Notes under the pieces: model-generated
Database searches by the model: none
What the model saw: only the letters and a program-made list of their open reading frames with translations
What the model was told of the DNA's origin: nothing
Origin: CBDCWO01 sp965223405
Lineage (GTDB): Bacteria; Bacteroidota; Bacteroidia; Chitinophagales; Saprospiraceae
Length of the DNA: 64,000 nucleotides
Reading direction: 5' to 3'
NCBI GenBank assembly: GCA_965223405.1
Contig: CBDCWO010000006.1
Location: forward strand, 434,001 to 498,000
Made by a program: the position numbers and the translations under genes
In this document: positions 16,225 through 24,589 of the stretch, one piece after another
Layout of the letters: every line of letters begins with the position of its first letter
How positions within the stretch are numbered: the first letter of the stretch is position 1

Positions 16225-18168
16225 CTACAGTTTAATGGCCATCAATGTAATATCATCCCTTTGTCTTTCGGACTGCTGAAAAGCATCCAAGGCGGATTCC
16301 AGGAATTCTTTTTGTTTATCCAAGGATAAATGCAAACTATCCCGTAATAGTGTTACCAGTTTTTTACTCCCAAATTTTTGTCGATTTGGAGCATTTTGGT
16401 CTATCATGCCATCTGTGGTAAGATAGATTCTGGTTCCAGATTCCAATACTATTTTCTTAGTGGTAAAAATCTGTTTATCATAAAACCTCCCTCCCACTGT
16501 TTTCCGATTTCCATTTAACACCTTAACTTCACTGTTGTCGCTATAGTAGAGTGGTCTTTTAGCCCCTGCAAAAGAGATCTTATATTTATTCTTATTCATT
16601 TTTTCCAAACAGCACAAACAGACATCCATACCATCATCACTGACTTCTCGCTCCTGACTCAGCGCTTTTTTTACATCGTGATGTAACATTTCCAAAATTT
16701 CTTTGGGGTCATCTTGATTCCGTTCATTAACGATGCTATTTAAAAGTTTAATACCGATCATAGAGAGGAAAGCACCTGGAACACCGTGACCGGTGCAATC
16801 AGCAACGGCCAAAAATAATTTAACCTGCTTACCGGTATACACCTTATTCATCCAATAGAAATCTCCAGAGACAATGTCTCGAGGGCGATAAATCGTGAAA
16901 GAATCAAAGTGTTTGTTCAATTCCTCCTTGGCGGGCAGCAATGCTTTCTGAATCGTTAATGCATAATGAATACTATTTTTGATATTCTCATTTTGCCTTT
17001 CGATTTTACGGTTGATTATTTTTAATTGTTTTTGTTGACCTTGTATTTCTTCCTTTTGCCTGCTGATGGCTACATTTTTCTCTTCCAACTTTTTATTGGC
17101 CTGCTTTTTTATGTGATAGGCCCGGAGGATAAAAAATATCATGGCCGCTATCAATCCAAAAATGGCGATAAAGAAATACAAAATAAATTGCTGCTTTTCT
17201 ATCGTATCTGTTTGTTCCCGGATCTCCCTGTTCTGTTGGTCGATCGATAAGCTTTGTTGCTGAATTTCTCGTTGCTGAAGTTCAATTCTTTTTTTGTGAT
17301 CTTCAATTTCCTCTTTTTGTTGTTTTAGAAACTTTTTACCTGCTTCTATCTGCTGAGTCTGACTTAACAATTGTTCGTTTTGTTGTTCAATATCAACTCT
17401 CTGTTCAATGATTTTCTGTTGTTGGGCATTAAGTAATGCAATTTTTAATGTCAAGGAATCTTCCTTTGCTTCTACTTCGGCAATCATAGATTCCAGATAG
17501 CTCTTTTGCGAATCAATTTCTTTGCTTAAGTTAAGCACTTCCTGTTTTCTTAATTCCAGCTCATCCTCTTGCTCCTGCAAGGCCTGATTCACTTGTTCTA
17601 ACTCTACTTTTACTTTAGATAGTCTTTGCTCCGAAGCTTGGTACAGTTCTCGTAAATCTTCCTGAGAGCCTCCGTGATATAGCAACTTGGGTGAGACTTT
17701 TAATTGGGCATTTTCAATATTATCCCGATTAACCTGGAATTGATTTCCGGGCATATTGAGATTCAACAGATTTACCATAGTATGATTCCGATTTTCACAA
17801 CTATCTGAAAAAAGTAGCATTTGATCCCGGATGGCCATTTCCAGAATTTTCTTTAAGGAAGGATTATTTCGATCTTCCACGTATAAGATGTGCACTTTTT
17901 CCAGGTCAGCGATTTTCTTGAATTGGCGAACCTCGATACGCTTACCTTTGATTTGAGTAAGACGAGCTTTTTTGTCAAACTCGGTAAATACCTCATTTCT
18001 TCCCAATATACCAATAGTAAATCGCTCGAAGGTATCTTCATTTTCCCACTCCACAAATTTTGCAATATTGATTACAAAATTTGCTTTGATCATGTTTTCT
18101 GTTAGTTGACCGTACCCTTCAACCAGGAAAATAAAAAAACTGATATATGCTATAAAGTATCGCATCAT
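16225..18168 (-). CDS. YfiR-domain transmembrane PP2C (SpoIIE/SiaA-like) phosphatase
   Basis: 647 residues in a sensor-to-output order. There is a signal peptide (1-20), then a periplasmic YfiR/DUF4154-type domain (about 22-165: ENMIKANFVINIAKFVEWE, FTIGILGRNEV, ILYVEDRNN, MVNLLNLNMPGNQFQVNRD). A long coiled coil (about 170-325), one membrane helix (328-349), a second coiled coil (350-395) and a PP2C domain (about 400-647) follow. Metal and catalytic motifs are SGDFYW (Asp436), VADCTGHGVPG (455-465), TTDGM (Asp586) and RDDITLM (Asp638-Asp639). NSIHYALTIQKALLP is the usual lead-in helix. It should dephosphorylate SiaC in response to an envelope signal. In Pseudomonas SiaA the sensor is of a different type, so the YfiR input is the distinctive part. 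Confidence 0.88.
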   Translation of the reverse strand: MMRYFIAYISFFIFLVEGYGQLTENMIKANFVINIAKFVEWENEDTFERFTIGILGRNEVFTEFDKKARLTQIKGKRIEVRQFKKIADLEKVHILYVEDRNNPSLKKILEMAIRDQMLLFSDSCENRNHTMVNLLNLNMPGNQFQVNRDNIENAQLKVSPKLLYHGGSQEDLRELYQASEQRLSKVKVELEQVNQALQEQEDELELRKQEVLNLSKEIDSQKSYLESMIAEVEAKEDSLTLKIALLNAQQQKIIEQRVDIEQQNEQLLSQTQQIEAGKKFLKQQKEEIEDHKKRIELQQREIQQQSLSIDQQNREIREQTDTIEKQQFILYFFIAIFGLIAAMIFFILRAYHIKKQANKKLEEKNVAISRQKEEIQGQQKQLKIINRKIERQNENIKNSIHYALTIQKALLPAKEELNKHFDSFTIYRPRDIVSGDFYWMNKVYTGKQVKLFLAVADCTGHGVPGAFLSMIGIKLLNSIVNERNQDDPKEILEMLHHDVKKALSQEREVSDDGMDVCLCCLEKMNKNKYKISFAGAKRPLYYSDNSEVKVLNGNRKTVGGRFYDKQIFTTKKIVLESGTRIYLTTDGMIDQNAPNRQKFGSKKLVTLLRDSLHLSLDKQKEFLESALDAFQQSERQRDDITLMAIKL

Positions 18169-18228
18169 TTATTTGGATAATTGACACTTTCCATGCAAAA
18201 ACAGCGTATTAAACCATGGATCTATTTC

Positions 18229-20070
18229 TTATCTCAAGACTTTTCTTACAAACGCAACAGTAAAATAAGAAATTAAGAATAAACCCATAAATCCTTCAAA
18301 TCCCGAAATCCATCGAAATATACCGGTAGGATAGTAATCACCATAGCCGATCGTCAGAAAAGTAATTATGCTGTGATAAAATGCCGTCCCCAATTGGGCT
18401 ATATCTCCATGATCTTGAGAAGGTAAAATTTGGCCCTCGACAAAAAAGGGTAAAAAATAATAGATAAGAACAAAAAACAGGTAGACAAAAATCATACTGG
18501 TTAAAACCCGGACCGGATTGGTTGCATATAACCCTATTTTGTCAAAAACCAGCCATTTAAATGCATAGGTGACGTAGGCCCTTACCTTGCTGAACCAATT
18601 TCCATTGGTCGACTTAACCTCTAAGTCCGCTTTAGCCTCAGACCTTCTGAATTCAATATAGGCTCCATCCTCCGCACTGTATTGACCTAGAGATCGATAA
18701 TTCTCTTTTAACACTCTGAATTGTTCTGACTTTGCTCGGAAGGAAGATTGCTGACTCAGAATCAAATCTTTCACTTTGCTGGTTTTCCAGTCGATGTATA
18801 GATTTCCAAGTAATAGTAATCCCGATAGGTTTAAAAACTGAATGTCCGGTTTAAATCCGAAGGGCTTAATATCCACAATATCTCTGACTACTGTATTGGA
18901 TAGATTCAGGGTTCTGCACTTTCTGATTTGTAAATTGAAGTATGCATTGATGTGACAGAATCGAAATAGCAAGTTGTTGAGCCTTGCTCTCAGAAATGAG
19001 GCTGTGACTTTACCAAAATCTAGGTTTTCAAACAGAATATCCGCTGCGTGCAAGCGTGCCGAATTGAAATTGATGTTACCGTAGTCAAACAGGTTATTCT
19101 TAAATAATATCTTCCCTCGATCAATTTCACTCGATTCAAAAATCAGTTCAATTTTTTCAAATTCCGTCCGGTTAAAACTAAATTTTCCATGTTTCAATTC
19201 AATTGCACTAAAATCTATTACACTCTTTTTAAAAACAGCCCGATCAAAGAGCATATCTCCACGATTGAAATTGGCAAAACGAAAATCAAGTTTTCCATTA
19301 CGAAAAGTAAACGATCTAAAATTCAACCGGATCGTTTCAAATTCAGCACTGATAAATAACAAATCCCTCTTTCTCAAGTCTGAGTTAAAAAAAGAAATGA
19401 TGCCACTGCCAAAATCTGAACGGGTAAAATCAATTTTTCCATCTTCAAATGAACAGGATTCAAAATTTATAATAGCACCTGTATCTTCTTTGCGTTTGGT
19501 CTTCTTTTGTCCAGCTAATCTGCGATCACCGGATAGGCAATTAAATCTTGAATTATTAAAAGATAACTGACCTTTACCAAAAGTCGCGTTTGCAAAGTTG
19601 ATGCTTCCCTGATGAATGTAGGTACCATCAAAGTTGATATCCTCATTTCCAAACTTGGTGTACCTAAAATCGATATGGCAATTTAAAAAAATGGAATGGC
19701 TGAGATTTAAATCGCCGTTGATTAGGTTGACATAGGAAAAATCAAAATGGTTTTCAGAATAAAAAACGGAATTGGTGACAGCAAACCGTTTTATATTGAC
19801 GTACTGTCCTGTTCTAATTTCCGCTTTTTCCCTAAGGTAGGTTAACGAAAAATTCTCAATGTAACATTGGTCCAGGAGTACCGGTTGGTTATTTAAAATT
19901 TGTGCATATAAATCCGGCATCCCCACCACACCCAATTCCAGGGTAGCTAAAACCGTATCGTCGTTATTTAGCAAGGAAATTACAGCCGTTTGCGAAAGCA
20001 TTTGACCATCAGGTAATTTAAAATTTTTATCTGTCTTCTGAATGCGGTATTTTGAAAAAATTTCTAACAT
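18229..20070 (-). CDS. Beta-helix (pentapeptide-like) repeat protein fused to a two-helix potassium channel
   Basis: 613 residues. The N-terminal 75 residues are unassigned. About 75-400 is a run of short F-x-x-(A/S/T)-x-F repeats (FDFRYTKF, INFANATF, LSFNNSRF, IDFTRSDF, ISFFNSDL, LDFRFANF and others), which should form a right-handed beta-helix like pentapeptide-repeat proteins. The C-terminal 100 residues are an Ion_trans_2 pore: membrane helix about 517-538, pore helix, potassium selectivity filter TIGYGD (573-578), and a second helix ending FVRKVLR. The gene lies 60 bp upstream of the phosphatase gene on the same strand and may be co-transcribed. A cytoplasmic beta-helix could gate the pore; that is inference. 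Confidence 0.82.
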   Translation of the reverse strand: MLEIFSKYRIQKTDKNFKLPDGQMLSQTAVISLLNNDDTVLATLELGVVGMPDLYAQILNNQPVLLDQCYIENFSLTYLREKAEIRTGQYVNIKRFAVTNSVFYSENHFDFSYVNLINGDLNLSHSIFLNCHIDFRYTKFGNEDINFDGTYIHQGSINFANATFGKGQLSFNNSRFNCLSGDRRLAGQKKTKRKEDTGAIINFESCSFEDGKIDFTRSDFGSGIISFFNSDLRKRDLLFISAEFETIRLNFRSFTFRNGKLDFRFANFNRGDMLFDRAVFKKSVIDFSAIELKHGKFSFNRTEFEKIELIFESSEIDRGKILFKNNLFDYGNINFNSARLHAADILFENLDFGKVTASFLRARLNNLLFRFCHINAYFNLQIRKCRTLNLSNTVVRDIVDIKPFGFKPDIQFLNLSGLLLLGNLYIDWKTSKVKDLILSQQSSFRAKSEQFRVLKENYRSLGQYSAEDGAYIEFRRSEAKADLEVKSTNGNWFSKVRAYVTYAFKWLVFDKIGLYATNPVRVLTSMIFVYLFFVLIYYFLPFFVEGQILPSQDHGDIAQLGTAFYHSIITFLTIGYGDYYPTGIFRWISGFEGFMGLFLISYFTVAFVRKVLR

Positions 20071-20492
20071 GACCTTTATTGATATCTAGATCGAGGTAAT
20101 TACCGAGCTTATAAATTTATTACAGAGTCAATTCTTAACGCATGCTATTATCCTAATTTGTCCAGTGGATGCAAAAATTAATGCATAAACTAACTAAGTC
20201 TTGATTTTTTACTCTGGTCATCACCTGCGAGCCGGAGGTGGTTACCGAACAACGAGCATAACTTAAAAGCATATCGCGTCGCCAAGAAATTCGTGGACTC
20301 CGCAGTGTCTCATGAATTCGCCTCTGCGAGAGTCACGGACCTTTTTCAGAACAAAAAACGCTGCGACTTTTAGGACAGCCATAGAATTTGGTATCCACCA
20401 CTAGCCTACTTTCTCCACTAAAGATATTAATTAAAATGCAGCCAGAAAGGGTAAATTACTGAAATACCTTAAAGCGTATTTAATCAGAAATT
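20071..20492. other. Intergenic region with a GC-rich hairpin island
   Basis: 422 bp without a gene. A GC-rich patch (about 20225-20375) contrasts with its AT-rich surroundings and contains a bulged hairpin (GTGGACTCCGCAG 20293-20305 with CTGCGAGAGTCAC 20323-20335). A 10-bp palindrome GGTAATTACC (20095-20104) lies 25-34 bases before the channel start and could be an operator. No terminator with a T-tract is obvious for the enzyme genes ending at 20493. Confidence 0.5.
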
Positions 20493-22919
20493 TTAATACC
20501 ATTCAGGATAGACTATATCTCTTTCTCGATTTTGAGGGGTTATCTTCAGCAGCTGTATCTCACCCTCTTTCAAGGACACTTCCATAAAGGTACCACCAGG
20601 AGCATGCAACTTAAAATCCACATCCCAATCTCTAGGCCAGGCCGGAAAAAGAACGATTTTCTTTCCAGGCGTTTGCAACAACATCTCCTGGAGTCCAATC
20701 ATTCCTGAGCCTCCCCAGTTATGATCCGGGACCCAATCGTGACCTGGACCCCAAAAAGTAGGAAATCTTCGAGGGCTATCTTCCATTTTTTTTGTATTGA
20801 ATTCTGCAGCTGCATTTGTCATTCCCATCCTCGCAAACTGAATTCCATCCTGATGCCAACTGACTATGGTACCCTTGCGAAACTCAGGAGCCAATTGATA
20901 AGAGTTTTTAAAGGTTTGTATTTCAGGATCTCCAAGCTGAAACTGATCGAAAGGGAAAAGTGGATAAAATTGTGGCAACTCCTGATTGGCCTCTTTCAAC
21001 CAGGATTCAGCGGGTTTTATTATTCTCAAACCATTCTTTTCGGCAAAAGAATAATCGGGTATTCTGTCCAGGAATTCACTAAAGTAGTCTCTTTCGTCGG
21101 AAGAAATATGCTTCTCATCCAATTTCAAAACACTTTGCAAACAGGCTTTAAGCCCCGCTATTAAATCAGTAGGATTTTTCGCACCCCGATAGGATTCGCA
21201 AGAAGTGGATGGATATATAACCAGTTTTCCGTTCTCGTCGAGGTTTTTTCTATTACGCATGTATTGCCGGATTTGGTAATGTTCATCAAAGAAAATCAAG
21301 GATTCCTTAATAAAAGGCATATATTCAATTATATCAGCACCTGAAAATCGATGGTATTCCAATATCATATAAGCATGTTCTACTTGGGATTCCCAGTGAT
21401 ACGCTATGGATTGGTTGGCCATAACCCCCTGCTCTGCCAAATCGTTATAACCTCTAGCTCCAGTGGCCAGAGAATCACCAAAAGGAATCTCTTTTCCTCT
21501 GGCACGATGACCAGTCCCCGGCCATCCCCATCCGGCTCCCAAAGCTACTCCTGGAGCACTCATATATTCGCTAAAAACAGCCCCACGATGTCCAAAGTGT
21601 TTATTGACTCTTGCTTTTGCGCCAGAGAGACCCTTTCGATATAATTCAAATTGTGGAAGCATTACATCAAAATCTCCAGCTTTGAGCATAGGCCAATAGA
21701 CTAAGCGCTGGTTTTGGGCTGTGTGCACCGCTCCACCCCATTGCCTCCAATCCGGTTCATACCGAGTCTCTTCCCTCACCAATACCGGATCATAAATCAA
21801 ATTCCCACCGTTGAATTTAGTTGGGTATTCCCCATACACATTTCCTCCAAGTTGGTATCTGAATAATTGATAATTTCGACTCATCTGCCAAACTGGATTT
21901 GTTGGATCGGGGTCATCGGGAAAAATTGAAATATGACTTCGCTGCCAAAATAGATTCCACCATTTTTTGGTTTTAGCAAATGCCATTTGATGATTACTGC
22001 TATTACGTGAAGCCGTCTCCAGCAGTTTTTCTTTCCAATCATCGATGGATTCCGCTTGTGCAATATGCGTTACAACTGAAAGTTGATGTTTCTTTCTTGG
22101 CTGATCACTTTTGATTTTCCAAGACTTATAAGGGGTAATCTGATATTTTCCTTCATCCATCCCAGAAGCAACAAATCCTTCACCCATCAACAACCCACCA
22201 AAAGTTCGATCCTTGATATCATCAAAAATCTCATCGGCACTTGCTTCCAGGTTCTGCTGCTTGATTAATATTTCAGGAATCAACTTTTCTTTTGGATTCC
22301 GGTGGTAAAAAAGAATTCCTTCCGCGATATGGGTAATTTCATCCTTCACCCGAATCACTGTTCCTGGGTATCCCTCCAAGTTGAAGCAGGTAAATCGCTC
22401 CCTGCTCACCGGAACATCCAATAATACTTTGTCCTCTGTGCGCCAACTTTCATACCCTACATTTACATCAATTTCCGAGCGTGCATCTATGTCGATATGG
22501 ATTATTGGTTCATCAATCTCAATCCAGAATTTAATCAGTGTCTTTTGAATTTCTTCACTATTCCCTCTCTTAGACTCGATCTCTATGTATCCATCATTTA
22601 GTAACAATTCCTGACGGAATGAAGATTTACTCTCAAACGGATTGGGAGATAGTTGCAATCGAATTCTTCCTAATTTAAGGTATTCCCCATTTTCACTTAG
22701 GCTCCCACTACGTTGCATATATAATAGAATTTCTCCATTTTCAACCCACACGTTACAACCTATATCACCTCCGACTAGAGGCATTGATTCACTGGCATTT
22801 GCGCTTTGACTATCCCATAGGATGTTGTAATCCTCAAAGGAAGGTTTTGCGATTTTTTGATTGCAATTCAATGCAAAAAAAGAGAGCAGAATAACCATCA
22901 ATATTTGTAATCTATTCAT
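20493..22919 (-). CDS. DUF5703 glycoside hydrolase-like lipoprotein
   Basis: 808 residues. The lipoprotein signal ends LLSFFALNC with lipid-accepting Cys19. The N-terminal beta-sandwich begins YNILWDSQSANASESMPLVGGDIGCNVWVENGE, typical of DUF5703, and an alpha/alpha-toroid follows with conserved patches (YPTKFNGGNLIYDP, RQWGGAVHTAQNQRLVYWPML, WGGSGMIGLQEMLLQTPG). The overall plan resembles clan GH-L/GH95-type enzymes. Activity is undetermined. It is the last gene of the sulfatase/GH95 cluster, 24 bp from the sulfatase, so it probably acts on the same glycan. Confidence 0.8.
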   Translation of the reverse strand: MNRLQILMVILLSFFALNCNQKIAKPSFEDYNILWDSQSANASESMPLVGGDIGCNVWVENGEILLYMQRSGSLSENGEYLKLGRIRLQLSPNPFESKSSFRQELLLNDGYIEIESKRGNSEEIQKTLIKFWIEIDEPIIHIDIDARSEIDVNVGYESWRTEDKVLLDVPVSRERFTCFNLEGYPGTVIRVKDEITHIAEGILFYHRNPKEKLIPEILIKQQNLEASADEIFDDIKDRTFGGLLMGEGFVASGMDEGKYQITPYKSWKIKSDQPRKKHQLSVVTHIAQAESIDDWKEKLLETASRNSSNHQMAFAKTKKWWNLFWQRSHISIFPDDPDPTNPVWQMSRNYQLFRYQLGGNVYGEYPTKFNGGNLIYDPVLVREETRYEPDWRQWGGAVHTAQNQRLVYWPMLKAGDFDVMLPQFELYRKGLSGAKARVNKHFGHRGAVFSEYMSAPGVALGAGWGWPGTGHRARGKEIPFGDSLATGARGYNDLAEQGVMANQSIAYHWESQVEHAYMILEYHRFSGADIIEYMPFIKESLIFFDEHYQIRQYMRNRKNLDENGKLVIYPSTSCESYRGAKNPTDLIAGLKACLQSVLKLDEKHISSDERDYFSEFLDRIPDYSFAEKNGLRIIKPAESWLKEANQELPQFYPLFPFDQFQLGDPEIQTFKNSYQLAPEFRKGTIVSWHQDGIQFARMGMTNAAAEFNTKKMEDSPRRFPTFWGPGHDWVPDHNWGGSGMIGLQEMLLQTPGKKIVLFPAWPRDWDVDFKLHAPGGTFMEVSLKEGEIQLLKITPQNRERDIVYPEWY

Positions 22920-22943
22920 ATTCTTCTTTTAGGAGCAATTCAG

Positions 22944-24578
22944 TTAGTAGTTCTCTTCAAATATTTTCTTAATATGCGGAAATTGATGATCGGTATCCCC
23001 AATTTCTGCCCGGGTTTTTATTAGCAGTTTTTTTAGTTCTTCAACTACATCGCCATATTCAGGATTCTCATACTGATTGAACATTTCATTCGGATCCTGT
23101 TCCAGGTCGTAAAGTTCCCAGGCAGCCGGGGTACTAGACCAGTATCGATTTCCGTCTTTATCTTCAATCTTTTGCTTGTTATGTGTATCGGTATAGTCAA
23201 CACCATAAAAGAAAATTAGCTTATGTTTATTGGTACGGATCCCAAAGTGTGCTGGGTTGTTATGGCCATGGGCCATGTGCATCCAATATCGATAATAGGT
23301 GCCTTTGCGCCAGTCTGAGGGTTGTTTTTGGCCCCTCATGGCTTGCACAAAACTTTCACCTTGCATATAATTTGGTATTTCAATTCCAGCCAATTCAAGG
23401 AGTGTAGGTGCATAATCCGTATTATTAATCAACCAGGTATTGCGACTACCAGCTTCTATCATTTTAGGATAATAAATGATTAAAGGCATGCGTATCGATT
23501 CTTCATACATCCACCGTTTGTCAATAAAATCATGCTCGCCAAGCATCATACCCTGGTCGCTGGTATAAATAATTATTGTGTTATCCATCAAACTATTCTG
23601 TTTGAGAAAATCCAAAATACGTCCAAGATTATCATCAATTCCTTTCACACAGCGTAAATACTCTTTTAGGTATAACTGGTAGGAATAGTACGTTAATTCT
23701 TTTTTTGATAAATCATTCTGGCCAGTTAGTTTTTTAATTTTCTCAAAGTAATATCTACTAAGATTTCGCTTATCAGGTTGCGGAGAGATCGTCGAACCAA
23801 TTACATTTACTAGTTCGTCATTTTCTCCACGAGTACCTATGGAACCAAAATTTGTACCCGGTTGATCGTAGAGGTTAATCGGTTCCGGGATAGCAACATC
23901 TTCCAGGTAATGCTTGTAGCGATCTGCGTAAACAAACATATCATGGGGTGCCTTAAAATGATGCATTAGGAAAAAAGGCTTACTCATGTCCCTGTGATGC
24001 TCCAACCAATCCAAAGTCAAATTGGTAAGTACATCAGATGAGTGGCCTTGGGTTTCAATTACATTAACTTCTTTTTCTAAAATGCTATCAAAGCGAATAT
24101 TCCTTTTTTTACCTCCTTTACTTACATGAAGAATCGGATCCATATATCGTCCCTGCCCTGGAATTACTGCAAAATAATCGACAATTTCAGGAGCATACCT
24201 AAGATGCCATTTTCCGATTACAGCGGTACTGTAGCCCGCTTTTTTTATTTCTTGTAATAGATAATGATTTTCAGCTGGTAGGCCATCATAAAGATCATAA
24301 ACACCATTGCTATGAGAATATTGACCTGTCAATATAGTCGCTCGACTGGGCGTGCAAATCGAGTTTGTGCAAAATACATTCTCAAACACCATCCCCTGAT
24401 CGGCCAATTTATCCAAAACAGGGGAAGGATTTAGTTTGGCAAGTCTAGAATTATATACTCCCATTGCTCGATCGCAATGGTCATCGGCCATAATATAAAT
24501 AATATTCGGCCTATCGCTTTGAGTCGAACATCCAAGCAGCGCCCCGACGAGCATTATATATAAATGTAGATTCTTCAT
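22944..24578 (-). CDS. Type I sulfatase (S1 family), lipoprotein
   Basis: 544 residues. The lipoprotein signal ends VGALLGC (Cys17), then the formylglycine-dependent sulfatase fold. The maturation motif is C75-T-P-S-R (SICTPSRATILTGQYSH), where Cys75 must be converted to formylglycine. Metal ligands are visible in IMADDH (Asp32-Asp33) and TSDQGMMLGEHDF. PFFLMHHFKAPHDMF and WMYEESIRMPLIIYYP are further family blocks. It removes sulfate esters from a polysaccharide in the periplasm or at the surface. It sits 12 bp from the GH95 gene. No sulfatase-maturing enzyme is encoded in the window. Confidence 0.93.
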   Translation of the reverse strand: MKNLHLYIMLVGALLGCSTQSDRPNIIYIMADDHCDRAMGVYNSRLAKLNPSPVLDKLADQGMVFENVFCTNSICTPSRATILTGQYSHSNGVYDLYDGLPAENHYLLQEIKKAGYSTAVIGKWHLRYAPEIVDYFAVIPGQGRYMDPILHVSKGGKKRNIRFDSILEKEVNVIETQGHSSDVLTNLTLDWLEHHRDMSKPFFLMHHFKAPHDMFVYADRYKHYLEDVAIPEPINLYDQPGTNFGSIGTRGENDELVNVIGSTISPQPDKRNLSRYYFEKIKKLTGQNDLSKKELTYYSYQLYLKEYLRCVKGIDDNLGRILDFLKQNSLMDNTIIIYTSDQGMMLGEHDFIDKRWMYEESIRMPLIIYYPKMIEAGSRNTWLINNTDYAPTLLELAGIEIPNYMQGESFVQAMRGQKQPSDWRKGTYYRYWMHMAHGHNNPAHFGIRTNKHKLIFFYGVDYTDTHNKQKIEDKDGNRYWSSTPAAWELYDLEQDPNEMFNQYENPEYGDVVEELKKLLIKTRAEIGDTDHQFPHIKKIFEENY

Positions 24579-24589
24579 TCTATGAAAAA

